From Paenibacillus terrae (GTDB lineage Bacteria; Bacillota; Bacilli; Paenibacillales; Paenibacillaceae): a stretch of 32,702 nucleotides of DNA. Where the stretch lies: positions 789,571 to 822,272 of the forward strand of contig NZ_PNXQ01000012.1 in assembly GCF_005217525.1 (NCBI RefSeq), read 5' to 3'. Made by a program: the position numbers and the translations under genes. Shown here in pieces: positions 1 to 7,355 of this stretch (its first letter is position 1; every line of letters starts with the position of its first letter). Below the pieces are notes generated by a model. That model was not told where the DNA came from and searched no databases. It worked only from the letters and a program-made list of their open reading frames with translations.

Positions 1-2
1 AC

Positions 3-353
3 CAGCAGAAACTGGTCGTTGAATATGCGGCTGGGGAAAACGATCTGTTTATTTTGCCGGAAGAGGATATGAAGGTGTATGGACAGAATGGTTCAAATTT
101 GCCTTTAGACGATGCTTTTGACAAGAAAACGTATGCTCGGGGTGTGTTCGAGGGCGGCGTATTTAAGGAAAAGGAGCAGGGGGAAAAAGGAACCGATATA
201 ATCAAGGAAACTCATTTGTTCGGGATTCCGGTGGAGCAGATGAAGATGTTCAAGGATTTAAAATATAACTCTAAAACATTATTTGCTACCGTGCCACCGC
301 GTACGAGTAATAAGGAAGAAGCCATCAAGGTGTTAAAAGCATTGACGGAATGA
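3..353 (+). CDS. C-terminal part of an unidentified protein (5' truncated by the window)
   Basis: The frame is open from the first bases of the window to the TGA at 351-353, and no convincing start or Shine-Dalgarno site is visible, so the gene begins upstream. The visible 116 residues are charged and soluble, rich in Lys, Glu and Asp, with no membrane segment and no motif I recognise. It ends 18 nt before the adenosyltransferase start, so the two may be co-transcribed. Function unknown. Confidence 0.6.
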   Translation, partial: QQKLVVEYAAGENDLFILPEEDMKVYGQNGSNLPLDDAFDKKTYARGVFEGGVFKEKEQGEKGTDIIKETHLFGIPVEQMKMFKDLKYNSKTLFATVPPRTSNKEEAIKVLKALTE

Positions 354-371
354 TAGAGGGGATGAGATACC

Positions 372-935
372 ATGGGAATTTATACAAGAACAGGTGATGA
401 GGGACAAACCTCGGTGATCGGTGGTCGGGTGTCCAAGGATGATGACCGTGTGGAGGCATATGGTACGATTGACGAACTGAACAGCTTTGTAGGACAAGCA
501 ATCAGCTTTGCCGAAGGAGAAAAGTTTGCGGATATTCGGGATCAATTGGAGGAAGTACAGCAGGAACTGTTTGATTGCGGTTCGGATTTGGCATTTGTCA
601 AAATCAACGAAAGTAAATACAAGGTGAAGGATGAGCTGGCAGAGCGGCTTGAAGGCTGGATTGACGCATGTCAGGAGGAAAATCCGAAGGTGGAGCGTTT
701 TATTATTCCGGGGGGCAGCACGTTGTCCTCAGCGCTTCATGTTTGCCGTACGGTTTGCCGCCGAGCGGAACGTCGTGCTGTCACACTGGGGAAGCATACC
801 GAAATCAATCCTGCGGTACGTCGGTATTTGAACCGTCTGTCCGATTATTTCTTCGTCGTGGCCCGCACCGCGAATGTACGTCAAGGGGTGCCGGATGTCG
901 AATATGTGCGCAGCAAAAAAGTGTTTCGCAAATAA
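372..935 (+). CDS. PduO-type ATP:cob(I)alamin adenosyltransferase
   Basis: This 187-residue protein transfers the 5'-deoxyadenosyl group of ATP to cob(I)alamin (or cobyrinic a,c-diamide), giving adenosylcobalamin. The PduO family signature is clear: the N-terminal ATP-binding motif TRTGDEGQT (residues 5-13), the conserved YGTIDELNSFVG stretch and the Arg-rich helix CRRAERRAV near residue 130. The length is normal for the family. The ATG is preceded by a GAGGGG ribosome binding site at about 356-361. The next gene starts 18 nt after the stop, suggesting co-transcription with the pseudouridine synthase, although no functional link is obvious. I see no cobalamin riboswitch upstream within the window. 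Confidence 0.92.
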   Translation: MGIYTRTGDEGQTSVIGGRVSKDDDRVEAYGTIDELNSFVGQAISFAEGEKFADIRDQLEEVQQELFDCGSDLAFVKINESKYKVKDELAERLEGWIDACQEENPKVERFIIPGGSTLSSALHVCRTVCRRAERRAVTLGKHTEINPAVRRYLNRLSDYFFVVARTANVRQGVPDVEYVRSKKVFRK

Positions 936-953
936 GGAGGCAACCGGGAATTT

Positions 954-1919
954 GTGATGAGTTTGTACTATGAACCTATCGTGTATACGATCCCTCCTGA
1001 GGAGGAGGGAATGCTGTTGAAGACCATTTTGCAAAAACGTATGAATGTTTCACGCAAGCTGATATCCAAACTTAAGCTGACGGAACAAGGTATTATGCTG
1101 AACGGAACACGAGTGTATATCAGTGTAAAGGTACAGTCCGGGGATCGGGTGGAAATTCGTATGGAGCGCGAGCGTTCCGATGATATTTTGCCTGAACCGA
1201 TTCCTTTTGACATTTTGTTTGAGGATGAGCATTTATTGGTTGTCAACAAGGCGGCGGGTATGATTGTCCATCCGACTCACGGCCATTACACGGGAACACT
1301 GGCTAATGGGGTTGTGCATTATTGGGAGGCCAAAGGTGAGCTGTTCCGGTTTCGCCCCGTTCATCGTCTGGATCAGGAGACGACTGGCGTTCTTGTGGTG
1401 GCTAAAAATCCATATGTACACCAGCATATTTCCGAGCAAATGATTATGGGAACGGTGGATAAGCGTTACACTGCCCTAGTGCACGGTTGCCCTGTTCCAC
1501 AGGAAGGCAGGGTGGATGGGCCGATTGACCGTAATCCGGATGATCCACATTTGCGCATGGTGACCCCTGATGGTTATCCGGCCCTTACACTGTATAAGCT
1601 GGAGGAAGCCTGGAATGAGGGGAGCCGCATCGGGATCAAGCTGGAATCCGGGCGTACGCACCAAATCCGGGTACACATGACTTCTATCGGATGTCCGTTG
1701 ATCGGAGATAAAATGTACCGAAATACGCCTGCTGACGCTGCGCAACGTGAGCGTTATGATCAACTGGATGCCCAGATGCCCCGACAGGCATTGCATGCCT
1801 CAGAGCTGTCCTTGGTGCATCCTGTGACCGGAGAGCAGTTGACGTTTTGTGCTCCTTGGCCTGACGATATGGCCCAGTTACAGGAGCTGTTAAGAAATCA
1901 AAATGGAGGGTTAACATAA
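954..1919 (+). CDS. RluA-family RNA pseudouridine synthase
   Basis: This 321-residue protein isomerises uridine to pseudouridine in structured RNA, most likely rRNA. An S4-like RNA-binding segment covers roughly residues 18-70, followed by the catalytic domain with the hallmark HRLDQETTG, whose Asp140 is the expected nucleophile. Further family motifs are VVNKAAGMIVHP and GRTHQIRVH. It resembles the RluD/YjbO/YhcT group, but I cannot say which RNA position it modifies. The start is GTG at 954 or ATG at 957; both lie downstream of AAGGAGG at 934-940 with a rather long spacing (13-16 nt). It is followed 2 nt later by the Spx/ArsC-like gene. Confidence 0.9.
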   Translation: MMSLYYEPIVYTIPPEEEGMLLKTILQKRMNVSRKLISKLKLTEQGIMLNGTRVYISVKVQSGDRVEIRMERERSDDILPEPIPFDILFEDEHLLVVNKAAGMIVHPTHGHYTGTLANGVVHYWEAKGELFRFRPVHRLDQETTGVLVVAKNPYVHQHISEQMIMGTVDKRYTALVHGCPVPQEGRVDGPIDRNPDDPHLRMVTPDGYPALTLYKLEEAWNEGSRIGIKLESGRTHQIRVHMTSIGCPLIGDKMYRNTPADAAQRERYDQLDAQMPRQALHASELSLVHPVTGEQLTFCAPWPDDMAQLQELLRNQNGGLT

Positions 1920-1921
1920 CG

Positions 1922-2287
1922 ATGAGCCAGTTGAAAGTATACCAGTACTCCAAATGCAGCACTTGCCGCAATGCAGTGAAATGGCTGCAAAGCAAGGGAC
2001 ATGAAACGGAATTGATTCCTATTTTTGAGCAACCCCCCGGACCGGAGGAATTGACTGATTTAATCAGCAAAAGTGGACTGGAGCTGAAAAAGTTTTTCAA
2101 TACGAGCGGTGAGGTATATAAGGAGCTAAAGCTGAAGGACAAGCTGGCAGACATGAGCCGTGAAGAGCAAATCTCGCTTTTATCCTCGAATGGGAGATTG
2201 ATCAAGCGCCCGATTGTAACAGACGGGAACAAAGTAACGGTAGGCTTCAAAGAGGAAACATTTGATGAAGCATGGGGCGCTCAATAA
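1922..2287 (+). CDS. Spx/ArsC-family (arsenate reductase-like) thioredoxin-fold protein
   Basis: This small protein of 121 residues has the ArsC/Spx thioredoxin fold. The N-terminal motif YSKCSTCRNA contains a redox CXXC pair (Cys11 and Cys14), and the late motif RLIKRPIV is the conserved cis-Pro region of the family. It resembles B. subtilis YusI and proteobacterial YffB more than Spx itself. There is no ars operon context, so arsenate reduction is doubtful and a glutaredoxin-like or regulatory role is equally possible. The start ATG lies 2 nt after the previous stop, with GGAGGG at about 1904-1909 as ribosome binding site. This indicates translation as part of the pseudouridine synthase transcript. 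Confidence 0.85.
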   Translation: MSQLKVYQYSKCSTCRNAVKWLQSKGHETELIPIFEQPPGPEELTDLISKSGLELKKFFNTSGEVYKELKLKDKLADMSREEQISLLSSNGRLIKRPIVTDGNKVTVGFKEETFDEAWGAQ

Positions 2288-2312
2288 CGTCCAATTCGGC
2301 TCCGCGATATGT

Positions 2313-2318
2313 TATACT
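2313..2318 (+). promoter_or_regulatory. Possible extended -10 promoter for the exonuclease gene
   Basis: TGTTATACT (TG at 2311-2312, hexamer 2313-2318) fits an extended -10 element. No good -35 is present. It lies in the 57-nt gap before the exonuclease gene. Confidence 0.3.
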
Positions 2319-2344
2319 GTTGGGGTTAAATAATAATATCATGA

Positions 2345-3259
2345 ATGGGAGCAATACAATCTGTGACACAACGTAAAGAACAATCCATAATGCTGGTTGA
2401 CGGCATGGCTCTGTTATTCCGCGCTTATTATGCAACTGCTGCAAACGGTTATATAAGGCGTACAAAGGCCGGGGTGCCAACGAACGCAATATATGGTTTT
2501 ATTCGATATTTTTGGGATGCGGTACAAACATATAATCCAACGCATGTCGTATGCTGCTGGGATATGGGAGGAACGACGTTCCGCGGGGAGCATTTTGCTG
2601 CGTACAAGGGAAATCGCGCTGACGCGCCGGATGATTTGATTCCTCAATTTACATTGATCCGTGAAGTGACGGACAGCCTTGGCATCCCTAACATTGGAGC
2701 GACAGGCTTTGAAGCGGATGATTGCATCGGTACGCTGGCACGCCACTATACGCAGAATGAGGACATGGATGTAATGATTCTCTCCGGAGATCATGATTTA
2801 CTCCAATTGGTGGATGAGCGGACACGGGTTATTATTATGAAAAAAGGTCACGGCAATTATATGGTGTATACCCCGGAAACGCTGCTGTCTGAAAAAGGAC
2901 TCAAACCCCGCCAAGTTGTGGACCTCAAGGGCCTGATGGGGGATGCAAGCGACAATTACCCGGGAGTACGGGGCATTGGTGAAAAGACGGCACTCAAGCT
3001 GGTACAGGAATATGACTCCATTGAAGGTATTCTGGAGAATCTGGATCAATTGACGCCAGCAGTGCGCAAAAAGATCGAGAGTGATCTGGATATGCTGCAT
3101 TTGTCACGTAAGCTGGCAGAAATTCACTGTGGTGTACCTGTAGTATGCGCACTGGACAGCTGTCTGTTGACGCTGGATCATGTGCAAATTGTAGACAAGT
3201 TTGAGGAGCTTGAAATGAAAAGCTTGTGTACGTTAATGGGTGTGGCAACTGGATCATAA
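2345..3259 (+). CDS. 5'-3' exonuclease, stand-alone PolI N-terminal (FEN-like) domain
   Basis: This 304-residue protein is homologous to the 5' nuclease domain of DNA polymerase I (B. subtilis YpcP, E. coli ExoIX type) and should remove RNA primers or flaps during replication and repair. Acidic metal-binding motifs are in order: MLVDGMALLFRAYYA, CWDMGGTTFRGEHF, GFEADDCIGTLA, ILSGDHDLLQL, then the helix-hairpin-helix stretch GVRGIGEKTALKL. No polymerase domain follows. The start is uncertain. ATG 2345 has no ribosome binding site, whereas GTG 2363 has GGGAG at 2347-2351 upstream and gives an N-terminus closer to relatives. It stands alone between a weak promoter and a terminator. Confidence 0.88.
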   Translation: MGAIQSVTQRKEQSIMLVDGMALLFRAYYATAANGYIRRTKAGVPTNAIYGFIRYFWDAVQTYNPTHVVCCWDMGGTTFRGEHFAAYKGNRADAPDDLIPQFTLIREVTDSLGIPNIGATGFEADDCIGTLARHYTQNEDMDVMILSGDHDLLQLVDERTRVIIMKKGHGNYMVYTPETLLSEKGLKPRQVVDLKGLMGDASDNYPGVRGIGEKTALKLVQEYDSIEGILENLDQLTPAVRKKIESDLDMLHLSRKLAEIHCGVPVVCALDSCLLTLDHVQIVDKFEELEMKSLCTLMGVATGS

Positions 3260-3311
3260 CGAAGCCAGCTTGGCTTCACAAGTACAACTCGGAGTCGCAT
3301 TACACATATGA

Positions 3312-3346
3312 GGATGCTGGCGCTTAGTGCGTTAGTGTCCTTTTTT
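3312..3346 (+). terminator. Rho-independent terminator after the exonuclease gene
   Basis: A 12-bp stem (GGATGCTGGCGC against GCGTTAGTGTCC, with four G-U pairs) and a short loop are followed by six T. A smaller hairpin GAAGCCA/TGGCTTC lies just after the stop codon. Confidence 0.65.
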
Positions 3347-3487
3347 ATGCACAGTTATATTAAGGAAGATATATATTCTTGTGAAGGATTATATACAATT
3401 GCGATCAGGGGATTGACCTTGGACACGTTTCAGGCGAATATAGGGTAGAGAGAACCGGATCATGACTGAGAGGGGACAACAGCAGCT

Positions 3488-4366
3488 ATGACAGTATTGG
3501 GAGCAATTGAGGCAGGCGGTACCAAATTTGTATGTGGAATTGGCAATGAACAGGGAGAGGTGCTGGAACGCGCGAGCTTTCCTACAGTCACGCCAGCAGA
3601 AACGATGGCGAATGTCGTTGCATTTTTTGAAGGGAAGGGTATAGAAGCGCTGGGCGTAGGGTCGTTTGGGCCGATTGATCCTATCGAAGGCAGTAATACA
3701 TATGGCTATATTACAACAACGCCAAAGCCGCATTGGGGCAATTATAACCTGATCGGCAAGCTGAAAGAGCATTTTGATGTACCTATGGGATTTGACACGG
3801 ATGTGAACGGCGCAGCACTGGGTGAATCCATCTGGGGGGCGGCCAAGGGACTGGACAGCTGTCTCTATATTACGATAGGTACAGGCATTGGAGCGGGTGC
3901 TCTGGTCGGTGGGAAGCTGATTCATGGATTATCCCATCCTGAAATGGGCCACATCCTGGTGCGTCGTCATCCAGAAGATACTTATGAAGGGACATGTCCT
4001 TATCACGGAGATTGTGTGGAAGGATTGGCAGCAGGTCCTGCGCTTGAAAAAAGATGGAAGGTCAAAGGACATGAGCTTTCTGTGGATCATCCGGCTTGGG
4101 AGATGGAAGCTTATTATCTGGCACAGGCTTTGATGAGCTATGTATTGATTCTTTCACCGCAAAAAATTATTATGGGCGGCGGAGTGATGAAGCAGGAGCA
4201 ACTGTTCCCACTCGTTCGCGCCGAGCTTCAAAAACTGTTGAACGGATACGTACAGCATCCGAGTCTGACTACAGAAATTGATCAATATATCGTGACCCCA
4301 GGCTTGGGAGACAATGCCGGATTGTGCGGGGCTCTTGCCTTGGCAAAGGAAAAGTTGAACAAATGA
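3488..4366 (+). CDS. scrK: ROK-family fructokinase (zinc-containing, ScrK/YdhR type)
   Basis: This 292-residue ATP-dependent sugar kinase probably phosphorylates fructose to fructose 6-phosphate. The N-terminal phosphate-binding loop GAIEAGGTKF, the catalytic Asp in FDTDVNGAALGE (about residue 105) and the nucleotide motif TIGTGIGAG are visible. The ROK zinc site follows as GHILVRRH, then Cys170, His173 and Cys176 in GTCPYHGDCVEG. This arrangement matches the bacillar fructokinase YdhR/GmuE rather than glucokinases. No sugar transporter or sucrose hydrolase lies beside it, so the substrate is inferred from sequence type alone. The ATG is preceded by GAGGGG at 3470-3475 with a slightly long 12-nt spacing. 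A terminator follows. Confidence 0.87.
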   Translation: MTVLGAIEAGGTKFVCGIGNEQGEVLERASFPTVTPAETMANVVAFFEGKGIEALGVGSFGPIDPIEGSNTYGYITTTPKPHWGNYNLIGKLKEHFDVPMGFDTDVNGAALGESIWGAAKGLDSCLYITIGTGIGAGALVGGKLIHGLSHPEMGHILVRRHPEDTYEGTCPYHGDCVEGLAAGPALEKRWKVKGHELSVDHPAWEMEAYYLAQALMSYVLILSPQKIIMGGGVMKQEQLFPLVRAELQKLLNGYVQHPSLTTEIDQYIVTPGLGDNAGLCGALALAKEKLNK

Positions 4367-4437
4367 TAATTTTGGGTTGACGGCGATCCGAGGTACGGTT
4401 ATCATATAGGCAACAGTATAGTACGGCTCAAAAAGGG

Positions 4438-4478
4438 AAGCACCTTTCTTGCGAATACGCGGGATAGGTGCTTTTTTT
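4438..4478 (+). terminator. Rho-independent terminator after the fructokinase gene
   Basis: AAGCACCT (4438-4445) pairs with AGGTGCTT (4466-4473), followed by a run of T to 4478. The next gene's frame is open across this site, but its real start lies downstream at 4533. Confidence 0.75.
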
Positions 4479-4532
4479 GCGTTTGGCGTTGTACCGGACT
4501 GTAACTCAATTATAAGCATGGAGGAAAAAAGC

Positions 4533-5546
4533 ATGGAAATCGTATTTTTAAACCGCTTGTCCAAGCGGAATGAACAGGGCCATGAGGTATTTGCCCAGGT
4601 ATGGATTGGACAACATGATGGGGTATGGAGTGCAGGGTGGAGCACACAACACAGCTTGGATGAAAGTACAGATGATCTTTGGTATGAGGGCAGCTTATGG
4701 CAGGAGCTGCTGCATGTATACCGCCATGAGCTGGCGCTGAAGATGGCAGAGGGCTACAGGCCCTTAATCCATGGTGTTTTCCATGAGCAGGAAGGGTCAG
4801 GGGCAGCAGGGCGTGGACAAACATTACAAAAGCTGTATTGCTATAGTGATTTGTTTCCACGTGATGATGTGTATGAGCAATTGACGATGTGGAGGCGGCA
4901 AAAGGCTGCTGCTGAGCGGAAGGCACCTTATTTTATTGCCACCAATCGTCTGCTTCGGTTGATTAGCGTCTATCTTCCCCATACCGAGGAGGAGTTGCTG
5001 GAGCTACCAGGGATGGGGCAAGGTAAAATATCTCAATATGGGCCAGAACTGCTGGCTATTACGACACAAAATGACCGGACTACGCCATTTCCGCTAAATT
5101 GGGTAACAGAGACGCTGGATGAGGAAGTTTTCTTATCATGGCTGTACAAGCAAAAAGAGACCCAGTATAAGCAGGAACTGAATAAATTCAGTCTGACAAA
5201 AACCATTATTGAAAGTATTTCAGACGGTCTTACATTGGAGCATATTGGACAGAAGGTGGGGTTACATCGTAGAGAAATGATTGAAGCAGTGGAGCATTTG
5301 GATAGAGATGGAATCGATATGGAAAAGCTGATCCGTCAGGAATTGGTGAACGTATCTGAGGAAGAGCAGACGGCAATCTGGTCTGCGTATGAAGAATTGG
5401 GGGATACGTTGCTCAAGCCCGTCATGCTGCGGGTATATGGTGAGGAACAGGCCGCGGAAACGGGGCTGGATCAAGTTTATGAGCGGCTGCGTCTGATTCG
5501 TATCCGTTTTCGTCATCAGGTGGCATCAGATCGGCATGCGGGATAA
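4533..5546 (+). CDS. HRDC-domain protein without a helicase domain
   Basis: This 337-residue protein is of unknown exact role. Residues about 111-178 form an HRDC domain (nucleic-acid binding, as found at the C-terminus of RecQ and RNase D), including the typical ending LLELPGMGQGKISQYGPELL. A C-terminal helix-turn-helix-like segment lies around residues 227-275 (TLEHIGQKVGLHRREMIEAV), similar to the tail of some RecQ proteins. The N-terminal 110 residues match nothing I recognise. The reading frame extends upstream, but the ATG at 4533 has GGAGGA at 4520-4525 with a 7-nt spacing, and earlier codons run through the preceding terminator. It is probably a DNA-binding accessory protein. Confidence 0.75.
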   Translation: MEIVFLNRLSKRNEQGHEVFAQVWIGQHDGVWSAGWSTQHSLDESTDDLWYEGSLWQELLHVYRHELALKMAEGYRPLIHGVFHEQEGSGAAGRGQTLQKLYCYSDLFPRDDVYEQLTMWRRQKAAAERKAPYFIATNRLLRLISVYLPHTEEELLELPGMGQGKISQYGPELLAITTQNDRTTPFPLNWVTETLDEEVFLSWLYKQKETQYKQELNKFSLTKTIIESISDGLTLEHIGQKVGLHRREMIEAVEHLDRDGIDMEKLIRQELVNVSEEEQTAIWSAYEELGDTLLKPVMLRVYGEEQAAETGLDQVYERLRLIRIRFRHQVASDRHAG

Positions 5547-5570
5547 CCTAGTGCAGATATAAAAAACTGC

Positions 5571-5617
5571 ACCAAAAAAGCAGCAGCTATATATCCTGTG
5601 AGAATACGGCTGCTGCT
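5571..5617 (-). terminator. Intrinsic terminator of corA (reverse strand)
   Basis: AGCAGCAGC (5579-5587) pairs with GCTGCTGCT (5609-5617). Read on the reverse strand it is followed by six T (5574-5579 as A). It may also slow forward transcripts of the HRDC gene. A second small inverted pair GTGCAG/CTGCAC lies at 5551-5572. Confidence 0.65.
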
Positions 5618-5625
5618 GATTATTT

Positions 5626-6561
5626 TCAAACCCAATCCTTCTTGCGGAAAATACAGAACATGCTGACACCCAGCGCCACCATAATACCAATGACGACAAA
5701 ATAACCATAACGTGTATGAAGCTCAGGCATATTATCAAAGTTCATACCATAAATTCCGGTAATAACAGTCAACGGCATAAACACGGTTGTAATCGCTGTA
5801 AACACGCGCATGATTTCATTCGCACGGTTAGCGATACTGGATTGATAAGCTTCTCGAAGGTTACCCATTAAATCGCGGTAAGTTTCGAAAGTCTCCGAAA
5901 TTTTCACGGCATTTTCATAAATGTCGCTAAAATATTTTTGCAATTGATCGTCGATCAGCCGTAAATCCCGTTTGTTCAACGTATTGATGACTTCTTTTTG
6001 TGGACCAAGCACTTTTTTCAGCCACAGAATCTCACTGCGTAAGCCAATAATTTCATTCAAATGCGATTTTTTCGTATGCATCAGAATGTCTTCTTCCAGC
6101 TTTTCAATGCGAACCTCAATCCGGTCACCAACCAGAAAATAGTTGTCAACGATCAAGTCGATCAACAGATACATAAAACGGTCAGGCTGGCTGACCTCCT
6201 GCTCCCACAGCATAGGCTTGAGGGTGCGCAGCTCATTGATTTTCTGCTTCGTCACCGTAATGATAAAATGGCGGCCCAGGAAAATGTTCAAAGCACGTAA
6301 AAATATTTCTTCATCATCAAAACGAATACTGTTTACAACGATAAAATAATGGCTTTCGTAAATTTCAATCTTCGGACGCTGCTCTTCTTCACTCAAACAG
6401 TCCTCTACCGCGAGATCATGCATGGAGAACAAAGGCTGGAGCACTGCCAGATCATCAACATCGGCATCAATCCAATAAAAGCCTTCTGCTGGCGGAGTAA
6501 GCGCCATTTCAATTTCTTCGACAGGGGTAAAAACCCCGTTATTTACCAAACGGATTTTCAT
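5626..6561 (-). CDS. corA: CorA-family divalent cation (Mg2+/Co2+) transporter
   Basis: This 311-residue membrane transporter normally forms pentamers that admit Mg2+. A long cytoplasmic N-terminal domain (about 245 residues, helical) is followed by two C-terminal transmembrane helices. The diagnostic pore motif YGMN (about residue 272) sits at the end of the first helix, followed by MPEL, and the tail is basic (FRKKDWV). The start was set to the ATG at 6561 because AAGGAG (6570-6575, read in reverse) stands 8 nt upstream. The longer reading from a GTG at 6570 would overlap that ribosome binding site. The gene is monocistronic, with its own sigma-A promoter at 6884-6912 and an unusually long structured leader. 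Confidence 0.92.
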   Translation of the reverse strand: MKIRLVNNGVFTPVEEIEMALTPPAEGFYWIDADVDDLAVLQPLFSMHDLAVEDCLSEEEQRPKIEIYESHYFIVVNSIRFDDEEIFLRALNIFLGRHFIITVTKQKINELRTLKPMLWEQEVSQPDRFMYLLIDLIVDNYFLVGDRIEVRIEKLEEDILMHTKKSHLNEIIGLRSEILWLKKVLGPQKEVINTLNKRDLRLIDDQLQKYFSDIYENAVKISETFETYRDLMGNLREAYQSSIANRANEIMRVFTAITTVFMPLTVITGIYGMNFDNMPELHTRYGYFVVIGIMVALGVSMFCIFRKKDWV

Positions 6562-6877
6562 ATATGTCACTCCTTATGCTCCGTCGTAACGGAAAATACA
6601 TGTACCTAAAAGCATAAGGAATGGACTCAGTTAGCCGGAGCGGGTAAGCGGCATCCCCATCAAAAGCCAGAGGCTTTTGGAGCATGCAGAGCCTGGCGTC
6701 CCGTCTTTCGGCAAGCTGAAGTCATTCCTATGCTGTTGTTCAGGGATCGCCGCCTATTCGGACTCGGGTCGCCTTCCATTCCGGATTCACCTCACACATG
6801 TTCTTTTTTAGGTTGCCACAGTATCACAGAAAGCACTCTAAATCTGCACCACTGCTTTATATTTTCGCCTATAGCAC
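6562..6877 (-). promoter_or_regulatory. Structured corA leader, candidate translational riboswitch of uncertain class
   Basis: The leader is about 315 nt long and has no coding sequence or T-run. Read in RNA sense, AGCATAGGAATG (plus 6723-6734) can pair with CATTCCTTATGCT (plus 6611-6623) to close a domain of about 100 nt. The same 3' strand can instead pair over 13 positions (one G-U) with AGCATAAGGAGTG (plus 6568-6580), which contains the corA ribosome binding site. The closed domain holds a hairpin CAAAAGCC/GGCTTTTG (6661-6679). The conserved-looking GCTAACT next to CCCGCTCCG (6629-6644) recalls the 3' part of c-di-AMP (ydaO) aptamers, but the usual GGGGTGAATC block is not in its usual place. 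Ligand unknown. Confidence 0.5.
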
Positions 6878-6883
6878 TTGTAT

Positions 6884-6912
6884 AGTATAACGCTCGGCCT
6901 ACAGCCTTTCAA
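6884..6912 (-). promoter_or_regulatory. Sigma-A promoter of corA
   Basis: On the reverse strand TTGAAA (6907-6912) and TATACT (6884-6889) are separated by exactly 17 nt. Predicted transcription start is near 6877, about 315 nt upstream of the corA start codon. Confidence 0.75.
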
Positions 6913-7037
6913 GCGCAAAATCATGGGCTAAATCAATAGGAGTGACAAGAGCTTCGGCGATGGGATAATGTATGATTTAACATATGGAAAAGTAAACCGA
7001 AATGTGAATGCAGGGGTGGAAAATTACAAGTCCCATC

Positions 7038-7066
7038 TTGACGAAGCCCATCGGATGCATTAAAGT
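7038..7066 (+). promoter_or_regulatory. Sigma-A promoter of the metA operon
   Basis: TTGACG (7038-7043) is followed after 17 nt by TAAAGT (7061-7066), placing the transcript start about 35 nt before the SAM riboswitch. The region 6913-7037 between the two divergent promoters shows nothing else recognisable. Confidence 0.55.
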
Positions 7067-7106
7067 GAACAACAAGAACTTTTTATGAACCCAAATTGAA
7101 TATAGC

Positions 7107-7289
7107 GAAATCTTATCAAGAGCAGGTGGAGGGACTAGCCCGATGATACCCGGCAACCGGCGATTTTAATCGCACGGTGCTAATTCTTGCAGGACGCGCG
7201 CTTTTTACAAAGAGCGATGCCCTGACAGATGAGAGAGGCGCATATGGATACAAATATGACCTTTCTCGTAACCGAGGAAGGTCTTTTTA
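7107..7289 (+). promoter_or_regulatory. SAM-I (S-box) riboswitch with terminator, controls metA operon
   Basis: Conserved S-box blocks are present in order: CTTATCAAGAG (7112-7122), AGGTGGAGGGACTAGCCC, ACCCGGCAACC, GGTGCTAATTC with CAG soon after, and GACAGATGAGAG closing the P1 helix. The expression platform is a terminator, GACCTTTCTCG (7258-7268) with CGAGGAAGGTC (7273-7283) followed by five T. In this family SAM binding favours termination, so methionine synthesis is shut down when SAM is plentiful. Confidence 0.95.
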
Positions 7290-7355
7290 TTATATGCCCG
7301 GCATCTCAACATGACGATTTTCGCAAAAACTTCACCGAACAAGGAGTGAGTTTAC

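Noticed and set aside
1684..2250. Reverse open frame of 188 codons across the pseudouridine synthase and Spx-like genes
   Set aside because: It is antisense to two convincing genes, without a start site or domain.
3389..3925. Reverse open frame of 178 codons opposite the fructokinase gene
   Set aside because: Composition is that of an antisense frame, and the forward ROK kinase is unambiguous.
4449..4532. Upstream extension of the HRDC gene from 4449
   Set aside because: The extension runs through the fructokinase terminator and lacks a ribosome binding site; GGAGGA at 4520-4525 fixes the start at 4533.
6562..6877. M-box (ykoK) Mg2+ riboswitch as an explanation of the corA leader
   Set aside because: A partial GACGCCA match exists, but the other conserved M-box blocks (the GTTAGGTGAGGCTCC start and the GTGCTAAAGCTCTACG end) are missing.
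6562..6877. Straight assignment of the corA leader to the c-di-AMP (ydaO) class
   Set aside because: The GCTAACT/CCCG part is suggestive, but the GGGGTGAATC block is absent from the closed domain and a similar GAGGTGAATCC lies outside it, so it is kept as unclassified.
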